In this document: positions 1-5,641 of the stretch, piece by piece
Position numbering within the stretch: position 1 is the first letter of the stretch
How the letters are laid out: every line of letters begins with the position of its first letter
From: GCA-2686295 sp964402995
GTDB taxonomy: Archaea; Nanobdellota; Nanobdellia; Woesearchaeales; GCA-2686295
Length of the DNA: 15,742 nt
Direction of reading: 5' to 3'
NCBI GenBank assembly: GCA_964402995.1
Contig: CAYOEA010000018.1
Span: 1 to 15,742, forward strand
The notes under the pieces: model-generated
What the model was told of the DNA's origin: nothing
Seen by the model: only the letters and a program-made list of their open reading frames with translations
Databases searched by the model: none
Program-made: the position numbers and the translations under genes

Positions 1-138
1 GATTATCTTGGACCTATAGTAAATTATGATTCTGATAAATGGCCTAAAAATTTACAAGATAGGTGGATTGCTGAATATTTATACATTTTAAAAACAGAAT
101 ACTATTATAAAATTAGTAAGAAAAAAATTTCTAAATGA
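1..138 (+). CDS. Partial CDS, C-terminal end of an unrecognised protein
   Basis: The frame is open from base 1 and gives 45 residues before a TGA at 136-138; the start lies outside the window. The visible tail is rich in Tyr, Ile and Lys and includes DRWIAEYLYILK and a basic end, KISKKKISK. I recognise no family. It runs toward the minus-strand group, so it is convergent with those genes and belongs to a different transcript. An open frame of this size could arise by chance in such AT-rich DNA. The Trp-containing, codon-like composition and the absence of a competing frame make a real gene end more likely than not. Confidence 0.55.
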   Translation, partial: DYLGPIVNYDSDKWPKNLQDRWIAEYLYILKTEYYYKISKKKISK

Positions 139-376
139 GTGATTTAATGATTTTCTCGGTTTTGGTCATATAAATCTCGGACATAAAAGAAATATTTCTT
201 TTGATGATAATTCCAGAAAAAATGATTTCGTCTCATTCGTTTGTTGTTATTTCTTTTATCATGTTATTTACGACCCTTGTTTGATTCTAACTTAGTCTTC
301 ATTTCAGAAATAATAAACTTGCTTAATTGTTTAAAATCCACCCCAATATTGTTAGTTTAATTTATTTAAAGTTCAA
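139..376. other. Convergent intergenic region
   Basis: This 238-base gap lies between two convergent genes. It holds an 18-bp perfect palindrome (185-202) and scattered T-runs on both strands, which fits a zone where transcription ends from both sides. On the minus strand one frame from a GTG at 341 to a TAA at 144-146 is open except for one internal TAA at 264-266. Its second half starts at an ATG at 236 and would read MRRNHFFWNYHQKK and onward. It could be two tiny ORFs, a decayed gene, or chance. I found no RNA gene or mobile element here. Confidence 0.5.
185..202. terminator. 18-bp perfect palindrome, possible bidirectional terminator
   Basis: AAAAGAAATATTTCTTTT equals its own reverse complement. 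It lies between the stops of convergent genes, where a shared terminator or a dimeric protein-binding site would be expected. It has no loop and is all A/T except for one G:C pair per arm, so any RNA hairpin would be weak. Archaeal termination depends mostly on T-runs, and the T-rich 3' arm fits that only loosely. Confidence 0.25.
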
Positions 377-1387
377 TCAAACGAGGTTAAATTTCTTGCT
401 ATAATCTTTTGTATTACGCACTTCAATATGTAATAAGGAAGATATTTCATGTTTAAAACATGTAAAATCAGTATCATCCGAATATAATATAACTTTATTA
501 AAACTATCAGGCACATTTCTTCTCATAAATTTACATTCACATAAGATGTCCACATCTGAACTTTCTGGTTGCAAACCGCCGTTTCTGTGAAATAATTTTC
601 TAGAAGCAACTTCACTTGGCAAATTTTGAATTTTCTTATTTGTTATTGCCTCAATTTTTTCATCAAAATAATTGTACATCTCAATTATTTCTTTTTTATC
701 TTTATCTTGAATTAATAAATCAGGAAAATATCTTAAAGCAGAATATTTTTTTATTAAAATTTCAATTTTTTTCTTCACACAAGTCCTTAATTTGGATTTT
801 TTAATTTTTTTATGATAATAGAAATCATCACACATGGCAATCCAAATTCTATTAATTTCATCCACCACAGTCGGCGTTATTAAAACCATTTGTTCATTAT
901 TAGTTATTGAGTCAAAGATTTGCTTTACAGGTTCATAAATTTTAGTATTTATTATTCTGGAATCAATAACTAGTTGGGAAAAAATCTTCTGAAAAACTAT
1001 ATTTGTATCCAATATTACTATAGCGTGATCTTTCTCATCATTTATGAGGAATTTGTCTTGAGCATTATAATGTTCAATTTTAATTTTAATCTTATTTATT
1101 TTTTTATCTTTTGATTTTTCCCTCAATAAATTGTCATGTAGAACAATCATATCCACATTTATTTTATTTTCAAGTTTATCTCTTTTTTCTGGATTTGAAT
1201 AATAAGTATCTAATTTCTTTTTGCAACTTCTACAAACTAAACAACAATTTCTTTCTGAAGAATCTTTGAAAATATCTTTTCTATGTAGAATTAAATTTTG
1301 TAAATCTTCAATTTTTTTATTGCAATTCTGGCAAATCATTTGTGTTTTTTCAAGAAAATAACTTTTAAGATCGTTTTGAATTACCAT
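377..1387 (-). CDS. PIN-domain nuclease with N-terminal HNH-like zinc finger
   Basis: A 336-residue protein, predicted to be a metal-dependent ribonuclease. Residues 17-60 hold two CxxC pairs (C19/C22 and C52/C55) around LHRKD and end in RSCKKK. This resembles an HNH finger in which the usual second His and final His are replaced, so it probably binds zinc without HNH catalysis. The PIN core starts at about 120: ILDTNI (D127), VVDEINRI (E177), SSDVD (D278/D280) and YSDDTDF (D304, D305, D307) supply the acidic residues. About 100 mostly helical, lysine-rich residues separate E177 from D278, so this is larger than a VapC-type PIN toxin. The ATG directly abuts the stop of the upstream exonuclease gene, so the two are probably co-transcribed. 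Substrate unknown. The PIN call is good and the HNH relationship is tentative. Confidence 0.75.
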   Translation of the reverse strand: MVIQNDLKSYFLEKTQMICQNCNKKIEDLQNLILHRKDIFKDSSERNCCLVCRSCKKKLDTYYSNPEKRDKLENKINVDMIVLHDNLLREKSKDKKINKIKIKIEHYNAQDKFLINDEKDHAIVILDTNIVFQKIFSQLVIDSRIINTKIYEPVKQIFDSITNNEQMVLITPTVVDEINRIWIAMCDDFYYHKKIKKSKLRTCVKKKIEILIKKYSALRYFPDLLIQDKDKKEIIEMYNYFDEKIEAITNKKIQNLPSEVASRKLFHRNGGLQPESSDVDILCECKFMRRNVPDSFNKVILYSDDTDFTCFKHEISSLLHIEVRNTKDYSKKFNLV

Positions 1388-1957
1388 TTAAATTATCTCC
1401 AACTTCTTCATTTCGAAAAAACATCTTGCACATGCTGCAACATCTGCTCCTGCATCGTGTTCATCTTCGAATGTTTCATTAAATAATTTTAAGTGCAATT
1501 CAGTTAGCTTTGGCCACTTGTTACCGTATTCGCTAGGTAATTGACAGTAATCTGTTGATGTACGCATTGTACAAAGCTTTTCTTTTTGAATTACTGGATC
1601 GGAGAGGTTTTTTCTGAAAAACTCAGCTCCAACAATTTTTTCATCAAAGGTTATATTATGAGCAATTATTAGTTGTGATTGACTAACTGCTTTTGAAAAT
1701 TGTTCTAAGATTAATTTTAATTCTTCACCCTCGTTATTTGCTCGTTCAGTTGTTATTCTGTGAATATCAGATGATTCTTTTGGAATTATATATCCTTCTG
1801 GCTTGATGATATGGCTCTCATTTGCAATCATATTACCTTCTAAATCATAAATTTGCCAAGCTATTTGAACCATTCTAGGCCAATTATCCACATCGCTTAC
1901 ACTTGCATTGTAATTTTTAGGTAAGCCAGTTGTTTCAGTATCAAAAAATAAGTACAT
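1388..1957 (-). CDS. DEDDh 3'-5' exonuclease (DnaQ/epsilon-like)
   Basis: A 189-residue single-domain exonuclease of the DnaQ superfamily, which removes nucleotides from 3' ends of DNA or RNA using two metal ions. All three Exo motifs are intact: FDTETTG (D6, E8), AHNITFD (H100, D105) and HDAGADVAA (H167, D172), giving a complete DEDDh set. The length fits a stand-alone exonuclease without polymerase or helicase fusion. The start is supported by GAGG (1967-1970), nine bases before the ATG, and by a TATA-like element at 1991-2000. The stop codon abuts the ATG of the PIN gene, suggesting translational coupling. It could be a proofreading-like repair enzyme, an RNase, or a conflict-system nuclease; the sequence does not decide between these. 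Confidence 0.9.
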   Translation of the reverse strand: MYLFFDTETTGLPKNYNASVSDVDNWPRMVQIAWQIYDLEGNMIANESHIIKPEGYIIPKESSDIHRITTERANNEGEELKLILEQFSKAVSQSQLIIAHNITFDEKIVGAEFFRKNLSDPVIQKEKLCTMRTSTDYCQLPSEYGNKWPKLTELHLKLFNETFEDEHDAGADVAACARCFFEMKKLEII

Positions 1958-1990
1958 AATGTTTAACCTCTATACTGAGTATTACTTTAT

Positions 1991-2000
1991 TATTTAAAAA
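1991..2000 (-). promoter_or_regulatory. Possible TATA box for the exonuclease-PIN pair
   Basis: On the minus strand this reads TTTTTAAATA. It is placed so that a transcript would begin about 26 bases downstream, near 1970, leaving a short leader that contains the GAGG ribosome binding site before the ATG at 1957. A/T-rich matches are frequent by chance here, and the pair may also be read from the promoter near 2770. Confidence 0.35.
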
Positions 2001-2028
2001 TCTTTAATTAATCAAACCTAACTAAGAT

Positions 2029-2205
2029 TCAAATATTATCATCATAACTAATAGTTATTGCTAATTTCTCAGTGGGTTTTAATTCTTTCATTTCATCAAT
2101 TATAAACTGAATTGCTTTAACAGATATAGGATCTCTATTTCTATTATCGTATGATTCGATTTTATTTTGTTTTCCGATTTTATTTTTACTCATAGATAGT
2201 TCCAT
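2029..2205 (-). CDS. Small hypothetical protein (58 aa)
   Basis: A short, charged protein with no recognised domain. The first 25 residues are basic and Asn/Lys-rich. The rest (SVKAIQFIIDEMKELK, then LAITISYDD) predicts one amphipathic helix and a strand. I start it at the ATG at 2205 because GAGG sits six bases upstream. An in-frame GTG at 2229 would add eight residues but lacks that site. It follows the 137-residue gene by 32 bases on the same strand, so an operon is likely. The size and position would allow an antitoxin-like or accessory role, but nothing in the sequence shows this. Confidence 0.55.
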   Translation of the reverse strand: MELSMSKNKIGKQNKIESYDNRNRDPISVKAIQFIIDEMKELKPTEKLAITISYDDNI

Positions 2206-2237
2206 TTTAGTCCTCTTATTCCCTTTCACAAATTAGT

Positions 2238-2651
2238 TTATTTTTCTTCAGGATCTTTTATTATGCAAACACCTGGAAAATCATTTCGAACATTTTTACC
2301 TGATTCAAATCGTTCTAATTCTTCTAACTCTACTTCATCATCTAATAATTTCAAATTTTGAAATCCGTAATAAAATTTTCCGATATCACTTTCCGCACCA
2401 TTTAATCTGTTGTTTTCTGGATTTTCAGTTGTTATTCCAATAAAATCTGCAACTACACTAATTGTTGTTTCTCCTTTACACTTAAAATAAACTTTGTTTG
2501 CATTCAAAGATTCAATTTTACCTATATTTGAATTAGTAAAATAATATAGAGGTTCTTTATTCTCTTTAAAACGTCTAAATGCATCAGTTATCCACTCACC
2601 CTTTATAGGTACTAGCAATGCTGCTTTTTCTCTTTTTATTTCTTCATTCAT
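2238..2651 (-). CDS. Hypothetical protein (137 aa), possibly PUA/EVE-like
   Basis: First gene of the minus-strand group. The start at 2651 is well supported: AAGGAGGG (2660-2667) lies eight bases upstream. Opening the frame further to a TTG at 2768 gives an N-terminus that looks like a membrane segment, but this stretch is a T/G-rich leader and starts upstream of the predicted transcription start. The protein is soluble, with alternating strands (LLVPIKGEW, KVYFKCKG, SVVADFIGIT, KFYYGFQNLKLL) and a C-terminal motif, DFPGVCIIKDPE. The order of strands plus the IGIT and YYGF elements loosely recall the PUA-like fold (EVE/ASCH), whose members bind RNA or modified bases. That is a weak visual analogy, not an assignment. 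Confidence 0.65.
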   Translation of the reverse strand: MNEEIKREKAALLVPIKGEWITDAFRRFKENKEPLYYFTNSNIGKIESLNANKVYFKCKGETTISVVADFIGITTENPENNRLNGAESDIGKFYYGFQNLKLLDDEVELEELERFESGKNVRNDFPGVCIIKDPEEK

Positions 2652-2659
2652 TTTATTTT

Positions 2660-2667
2660 CCCTCCTT
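2660..2667 (-). promoter_or_regulatory. Strong ribosome binding site fixing the start at 2651
   Basis: The minus strand reads AAGGAGGG, eight bases before the ATG. It is the strongest Shine-Dalgarno match in the minus-strand group and argues against the longer reading that begins at a TTG. Confidence 0.75.
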
Positions 2668-2768
2668 AAACATAAATGGATATGTTGGGAAAAGAACAAA
2701 CAAAATGACAACAAACAAACAACAAATACGGAAATTTCCCTCAATCCAAATAAAGATAAAACACCCAA

Positions 2769-2786
2769 CTATATAAACCTTTCCAA
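2769..2786 (-). promoter_or_regulatory. Archaeal-type BRE/TATA promoter of the minus-strand group
   Basis: The minus strand reads TTGGAAAGGTTTATATAG: a purine/A-rich BRE directly followed by a good TATA box. Initiation about 25 bases downstream would fall near 2748, giving a leader of roughly 97 bases to the ATG at 2651. That leader is unusually T/G-rich. Confidence 0.65.
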
Positions 2787-2810
2787 TAAATAGTTTACAC
2801 AACAACCAAT

Positions 2811-2830
2811 TTATAGAAAAGTATTTAAAT
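2811..2830 (+). promoter_or_regulatory. Upstream BRE/TATA promoter of the CARF-led operon
   Basis: The sequence TTATAGAAAAGTATTTAAAT has an A-rich BRE (GAAAAG) followed by a TATTTAAAT box. The predicted start is near 2850, leaving about 55 bases of leader before the ATG at 2904. A very similar unit follows exactly 40 bases later. Confidence 0.6.
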
Positions 2831-2850
2831 TAGTGATTATAACTCTTATT

Positions 2851-2870
2851 TTATGGAAAAGTATATAAGT
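2851..2870 (+). promoter_or_regulatory. Second, near-duplicate BRE/TATA unit
   Basis: The sequence TTATGGAAAAGTATATAAGT matches the unit at 2811-2830 at 17 of 20 positions, with a 40-base offset. It is another well-formed BRE/TATA, with a predicted start near 2889, just before the ribosome binding site at 2892-2901. Because it covers the in-frame ATG at 2853, that ATG is unlikely to be the translation start. Confidence 0.55.
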
Positions 2871-2891
2871 AATTCACTCTTAAAAGAAAAA

Positions 2892-2901
2892 GAAGGTGGT
2901 C
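2892..2901 (+). promoter_or_regulatory. Ribosome binding site fixing the CARF gene start at 2904
   Basis: GAAGGTGGTC closely matches the archaeal Shine-Dalgarno consensus (GGAGGTGATC) and lies two bases before the ATG at 2904. It favours this ATG over the in-frame ATG at 2853, which would add 17 residues outside the CARF fold. Confidence 0.7.
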
Positions 2902-2903
2902 AA

Positions 2904-3509
2904 ATGGGGAAAAAAGTACTTATAGCAACTGTTTACAATTCAGATCCTGTTGTTCTTGCAATCACACAAGTAAGTGCAGACAGAGTAATTCTTCTTATCG
3001 ATGAAAAACCAAATGAAATACAAAAAGCAAGTATAGAATTAATAAACGAATCATTCGGAAATGTAATTGATATTAAAACTGTTAAAACTAGCCTATATGA
3101 CGTGGTTGAAGTTGCAAAGAAAAGCGTAGAAATAATTGATTTAACACCAAAAGAAGACTCAATATATATCAATATAACCTCAGGAAGAAAAACAAAAGCA
3201 ATAGGATTATTATTTGGAGCATATGCAAGATGTACAAGAATAAAAAAAATAAGTTATAACCCTGATAAAGAATCAAAAGGATCAGTAATTTACCTGCCAA
3301 AACTATCGTTTGACTTAACTGACAGTCAAAGGAATGTGTTAGAACACATACAAGCAGAAGATTTCAAAACACACACAGAATTAGCAGAACAAATATCTAT
3401 TTCTAGAGCGATGTTGTACAAGAATATTAAAGATTTGGAAAATAGGGACCTGATTAGTACAGAAGAGGGGTTTAAGCTAACTGACGCAGGGAAGATAGCT
3501 TTGTTGTAA
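2904..3509 (+). CDS. csa3: CARF-domain winged-helix regulator, Csa3-like
   Basis: A 201-residue transcription factor, first in the plus operon. The N-terminal Rossmann-like CARF domain (1-135) starts with KKVLIATVYNSDP and carries the ligand-loop region YINITSGRKTKAIG (about 88-101), matching the N-x-(S/T)-(S/G)-G-x-K pattern of Csa3. Residues 139-201 are a MarR/HTH_24-like winged helix: recognition helix near SRAMLYKNIKDLE (167-179), then a wing and TDAGK. CARF domains bind cyclic oligoadenylates or related nucleotides in type III CRISPR signalling, and Csa3 proteins regulate cas genes in archaea. No cas gene or CRISPR array is in the window, so this copy probably regulates the nuclease operon and perhaps the divergent group, with its own duplicated promoter as a plausible target. 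The symbol denotes family resemblance. Confidence 0.8.
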   Translation: MGKKVLIATVYNSDPVVLAITQVSADRVILLIDEKPNEIQKASIELINESFGNVIDIKTVKTSLYDVVEVAKKSVEIIDLTPKEDSIYINITSGRKTKAIGLLFGAYARCTRIKKISYNPDKESKGSVIYLPKLSFDLTDSQRNVLEHIQAEDFKTHTELAEQISISRAMLYKNIKDLENRDLISTEEGFKLTDAGKIALL

Positions 3510-4652
3510 ATGGAATCAATAATTCAAAAAGAAGAACTCTTTAAATTAAATATCAATTATATTACTACTCTTTTTGAAGAATGGAATGCCACACATCATG
3601 AAAAGTTGACTTTACTACAAATCATTCGATATGGTGATTTTGAACCCATTCACACAAAATATTTGTATTGGTTATTAGAACACAAATATCATAAAAAACC
3701 ATATACTTTTTTATTTGAGTTCTTAGAATGCATAGGTGTAAAAACAAATAAAATAATAAAATTTAATGTTCATACAGAAATCTCCGCTGATTCTAGAAAA
3801 GCTCAACAAAATATTCAACGTCGAGTAGATATTTGGATAGAATTATTTTATGAAGACAGAAAGCAGAATATTATAATTGAAAATAAAATTCATGATAGAT
3901 TAAATTCTGAACAGGTAGATGATGAGATTAGTCAATATCTAAATCATAAAGGGGATATTTTTATTGCTCTTCTTCTCGATTCTAATGAATGGCAATTTAA
4001 ACAGTTAAAAACTCACCTTTCAATAAAAAAACATGAGAAACGTGGAATCAAGTTAAAGTTATTTAAATATTCTGATTGGCTACAATTAAATGAAATTAGT
4101 ATTACAAAAAAAATATTTAATAAGAATGATGTAAGTAAAATAATTCATTTAAATAAAAATATTAAGAGGTTAATAAAAATGGAAGAAATGTCAGATTTTG
4201 ATGAAAATTATAAACTGTGTATTGGTAGTTATGATGCAATTATTCACATTCAAGAAAAATTTCAAGAACAAGCAGAAAAACTTCTTGAAAAACTTCATGT
4301 TAAAATGCAAAAGGAAAAAATATGTGATGAAGCTTCAAATAAAAAAACAACCCAATTTAGAAGGACTTTAACATTTGAATATAATGGCCTTGCTATAGAA
4401 GTAGTATTTGATGTGGAAGACCTTACAGATAATAATATGATGATTTATGCGGGTGTTCCTTTAAATCTTATTAAAGATTACAAAAAATTAGAGTTGATCG
4501 AAGGTTATTTTTCAGGTTCTAATTCATATAAAAATAAAAAATGGTTTGGTTATGAATATTCAGTTGATGTATATGATATTGATGATATTGAAACTAAAAC
4601 AATTTCAAAATTAAAACAAATTATGCAAATTGCAAAATCAAATATGAAGTGA
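3510..4652 (+). CDS. PD-(D/E)XK nuclease family protein (PDDEXK_4-like)
   Basis: A 380-residue protein. The nuclease signature is in the first half: E90, then RRVDIWIEL (D107), then IIIENKIH (E124-x-K126), followed by EISQYLNHKGDI, where Q142 and Y143 match the helix after the active site. An N-terminal helical region with HTKYLYWLL and the order of these elements resemble the PD-(D/E)XK superfamily family PF14281, often annotated as a nuclease in defence islands. The C-terminal half (about 190-380) is a separate domain with a strand-rich part (RRTLTFEYNGLAIEVVF, MMIYAGVPL) that I do not recognise. The ATG begins immediately after the CARF stop codon (TAAATG), so translation is likely coupled. 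The substrate is probably DNA, by family; whether it acts alone is unknown. Confidence 0.75.
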   Translation: MESIIQKEELFKLNINYITTLFEEWNATHHEKLTLLQIIRYGDFEPIHTKYLYWLLEHKYHKKPYTFLFEFLECIGVKTNKIIKFNVHTEISADSRKAQQNIQRRVDIWIELFYEDRKQNIIIENKIHDRLNSEQVDDEISQYLNHKGDIFIALLLDSNEWQFKQLKTHLSIKKHEKRGIKLKLFKYSDWLQLNEISITKKIFNKNDVSKIIHLNKNIKRLIKMEEMSDFDENYKLCIGSYDAIIHIQEKFQEQAEKLLEKLHVKMQKEKICDEASNKKTTQFRRTLTFEYNGLAIEVVFDVEDLTDNNMMIYAGVPLNLIKDYKKLELIEGYFSGSNSYKNKKWFGYEYSVDVYDIDDIETKTISKLKQIMQIAKSNMK

Positions 4653-4685
4653 TTTTAAATAAAATAATACTATGAGGATATTCAA

Positions 4686-5639
4686 ATGTTAGAAAAATTA
4701 AAAAAAATTAATTTAAGAAAACAATGGAAAAGCGAACCTATTAATTTTACTAATTGGCTGGCCGAACCAGAAAATTTAGAATTATTGAGCGATGAAATAG
4801 GTATTGAAATTGAATTAATTGAGACTGAAGCTAAAATTAAGACCGAGTCTAATGTAGGGAGTTTTAGTGTTGATATTCTTGCAAAAGAAAAAATTTCAGA
4901 TAGAAAAATAATCATTGAGAATCAATTAGAAAAGGCAGATCATAAACATTTAGGTCAAATAATCACGTACGCTTCAGGTTATGATGCAGAAATAATTATT
5001 TGGATTGTTAAAGATCTTAGAGAAGAGTATGAGAAAGCTATTAATTGGTTAAATGAACATACTGATGAGAAAATAAGTTTTTTTGCAATTAAAATGGAAC
5101 TTTGGCAAATTGGTAATTCATCCTATGCACCAAAATTTAACATAGTTTCTAAACCTAATGATTGGGCAAAAACAATCAAAGCTCAGAAAGGCATAGAACT
5201 ATCTGAAAATGCTTTGAAACAATTATCTTTTTTTGAAGGTTTTGTATCTTATTGTAAAAGTAAAGGAACTAATTTAAGATTGCCAAATCCTCAAAGATCG
5301 ACTCCTGCATATTATTCTATATCTATTGGTACTTCAGTAGCTTGGATTGCGATAAAGCTTAACTCATTTCAGAAATCAATGAAAATTGATCTTTACCTCC
5401 AGAAAAAAGAGTATTTTTATTCGCTAAAAAAAAGAGAAGCTGAAATTTCTAAAGAGTTTAAAAATCTTATTTGGGATGAGCTACCTAATTATAAAGGTTC
5501 GAATATCGGATTATTATTTGATTTTGATCTTGGGGAAAACTCCGAATTCGAGGAAAAATATGAATCAATGAAAAATACTGCTGAAAGATTTCAAATTGTA
5601 TTTAAGAAATATTTAGATGAATTATTAAGAATTAAATAA
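4686..5639 (+). CDS. PD-(D/E)XK-like protein with DUF4268-type C-terminus
   Basis: A 317-residue protein. Residues 40-105 form a PD-(D/E)XK-like core: SVDILAKE (D63), IIIENQLEKADHKHLGQ (E78-x-Q80) and ITYASGYDAEIIIW. Gln stands where Lys is usual in E-x-K, but E-N-Q with the following D-H-x-H-L-G-Q is a conserved variant in this family as I know it, so the site may still be active. The C-terminal part (about 175-315) has FFEGFVSYCKSKG, strands around YYSISIGTSVAWIAIKLN, and a final helix, which is the DUF4268 pattern. Such proteins are common in restriction and defence loci. The ATG has GAGG (4674-4677) eight bases upstream and a TATA-like TTTAAATAA near 4654, so a secondary internal promoter is possible in the 33-base gap, the largest in this operon. 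Confidence 0.75.
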   Translation: MLEKLKKINLRKQWKSEPINFTNWLAEPENLELLSDEIGIEIELIETEAKIKTESNVGSFSVDILAKEKISDRKIIIENQLEKADHKHLGQIITYASGYDAEIIIWIVKDLREEYEKAINWLNEHTDEKISFFAIKMELWQIGNSSYAPKFNIVSKPNDWAKTIKAQKGIELSENALKQLSFFEGFVSYCKSKGTNLRLPNPQRSTPAYYSISIGTSVAWIAIKLNSFQKSMKIDLYLQKKEYFYSLKKREAEISKEFKNLIWDELPNYKGSNIGLLFDFDLGENSEFEEKYESMKNTAERFQIVFKKYLDELLRIK

Positions 5640-5641
5640 AA

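Noticed and set aside
616..804. Plus-strand ORF opposite the PIN gene, rich in Phe and Leu
   Set aside because: It is the antisense shadow of a lysine-rich coding region (AAA/GAA read as TTT/TTC) and has no ribosome binding site of note. The same applies to antisense ORFs opposite the CARF, DUF4268, DUF2779, PIN, helicase and GHKL genes.
2206..2229. GTG start adding eight residues to the 58-residue protein
   Set aside because: The ATG at 2205 has GAGG at proper spacing and the GTG does not.
2652..2768. N-terminal hydrophobic extension (possible membrane segment) of the 137-residue minus-strand protein
   Set aside because: It needs a TTG start that overlaps the promoter and lies upstream of the predicted transcription start, while AAGGAGGG points to the ATG at 2651. 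The hydrophobic reading is explained by the T-rich leader.
2853..2903. Seventeen-residue N-terminal extension of the CARF protein from the ATG at 2853
   Set aside because: That ATG lies inside the second BRE/TATA unit, the extension is outside the CARF fold, and the ATG at 2904 has a good ribosome binding site. A leaderless transcript from the upstream box could still use it.
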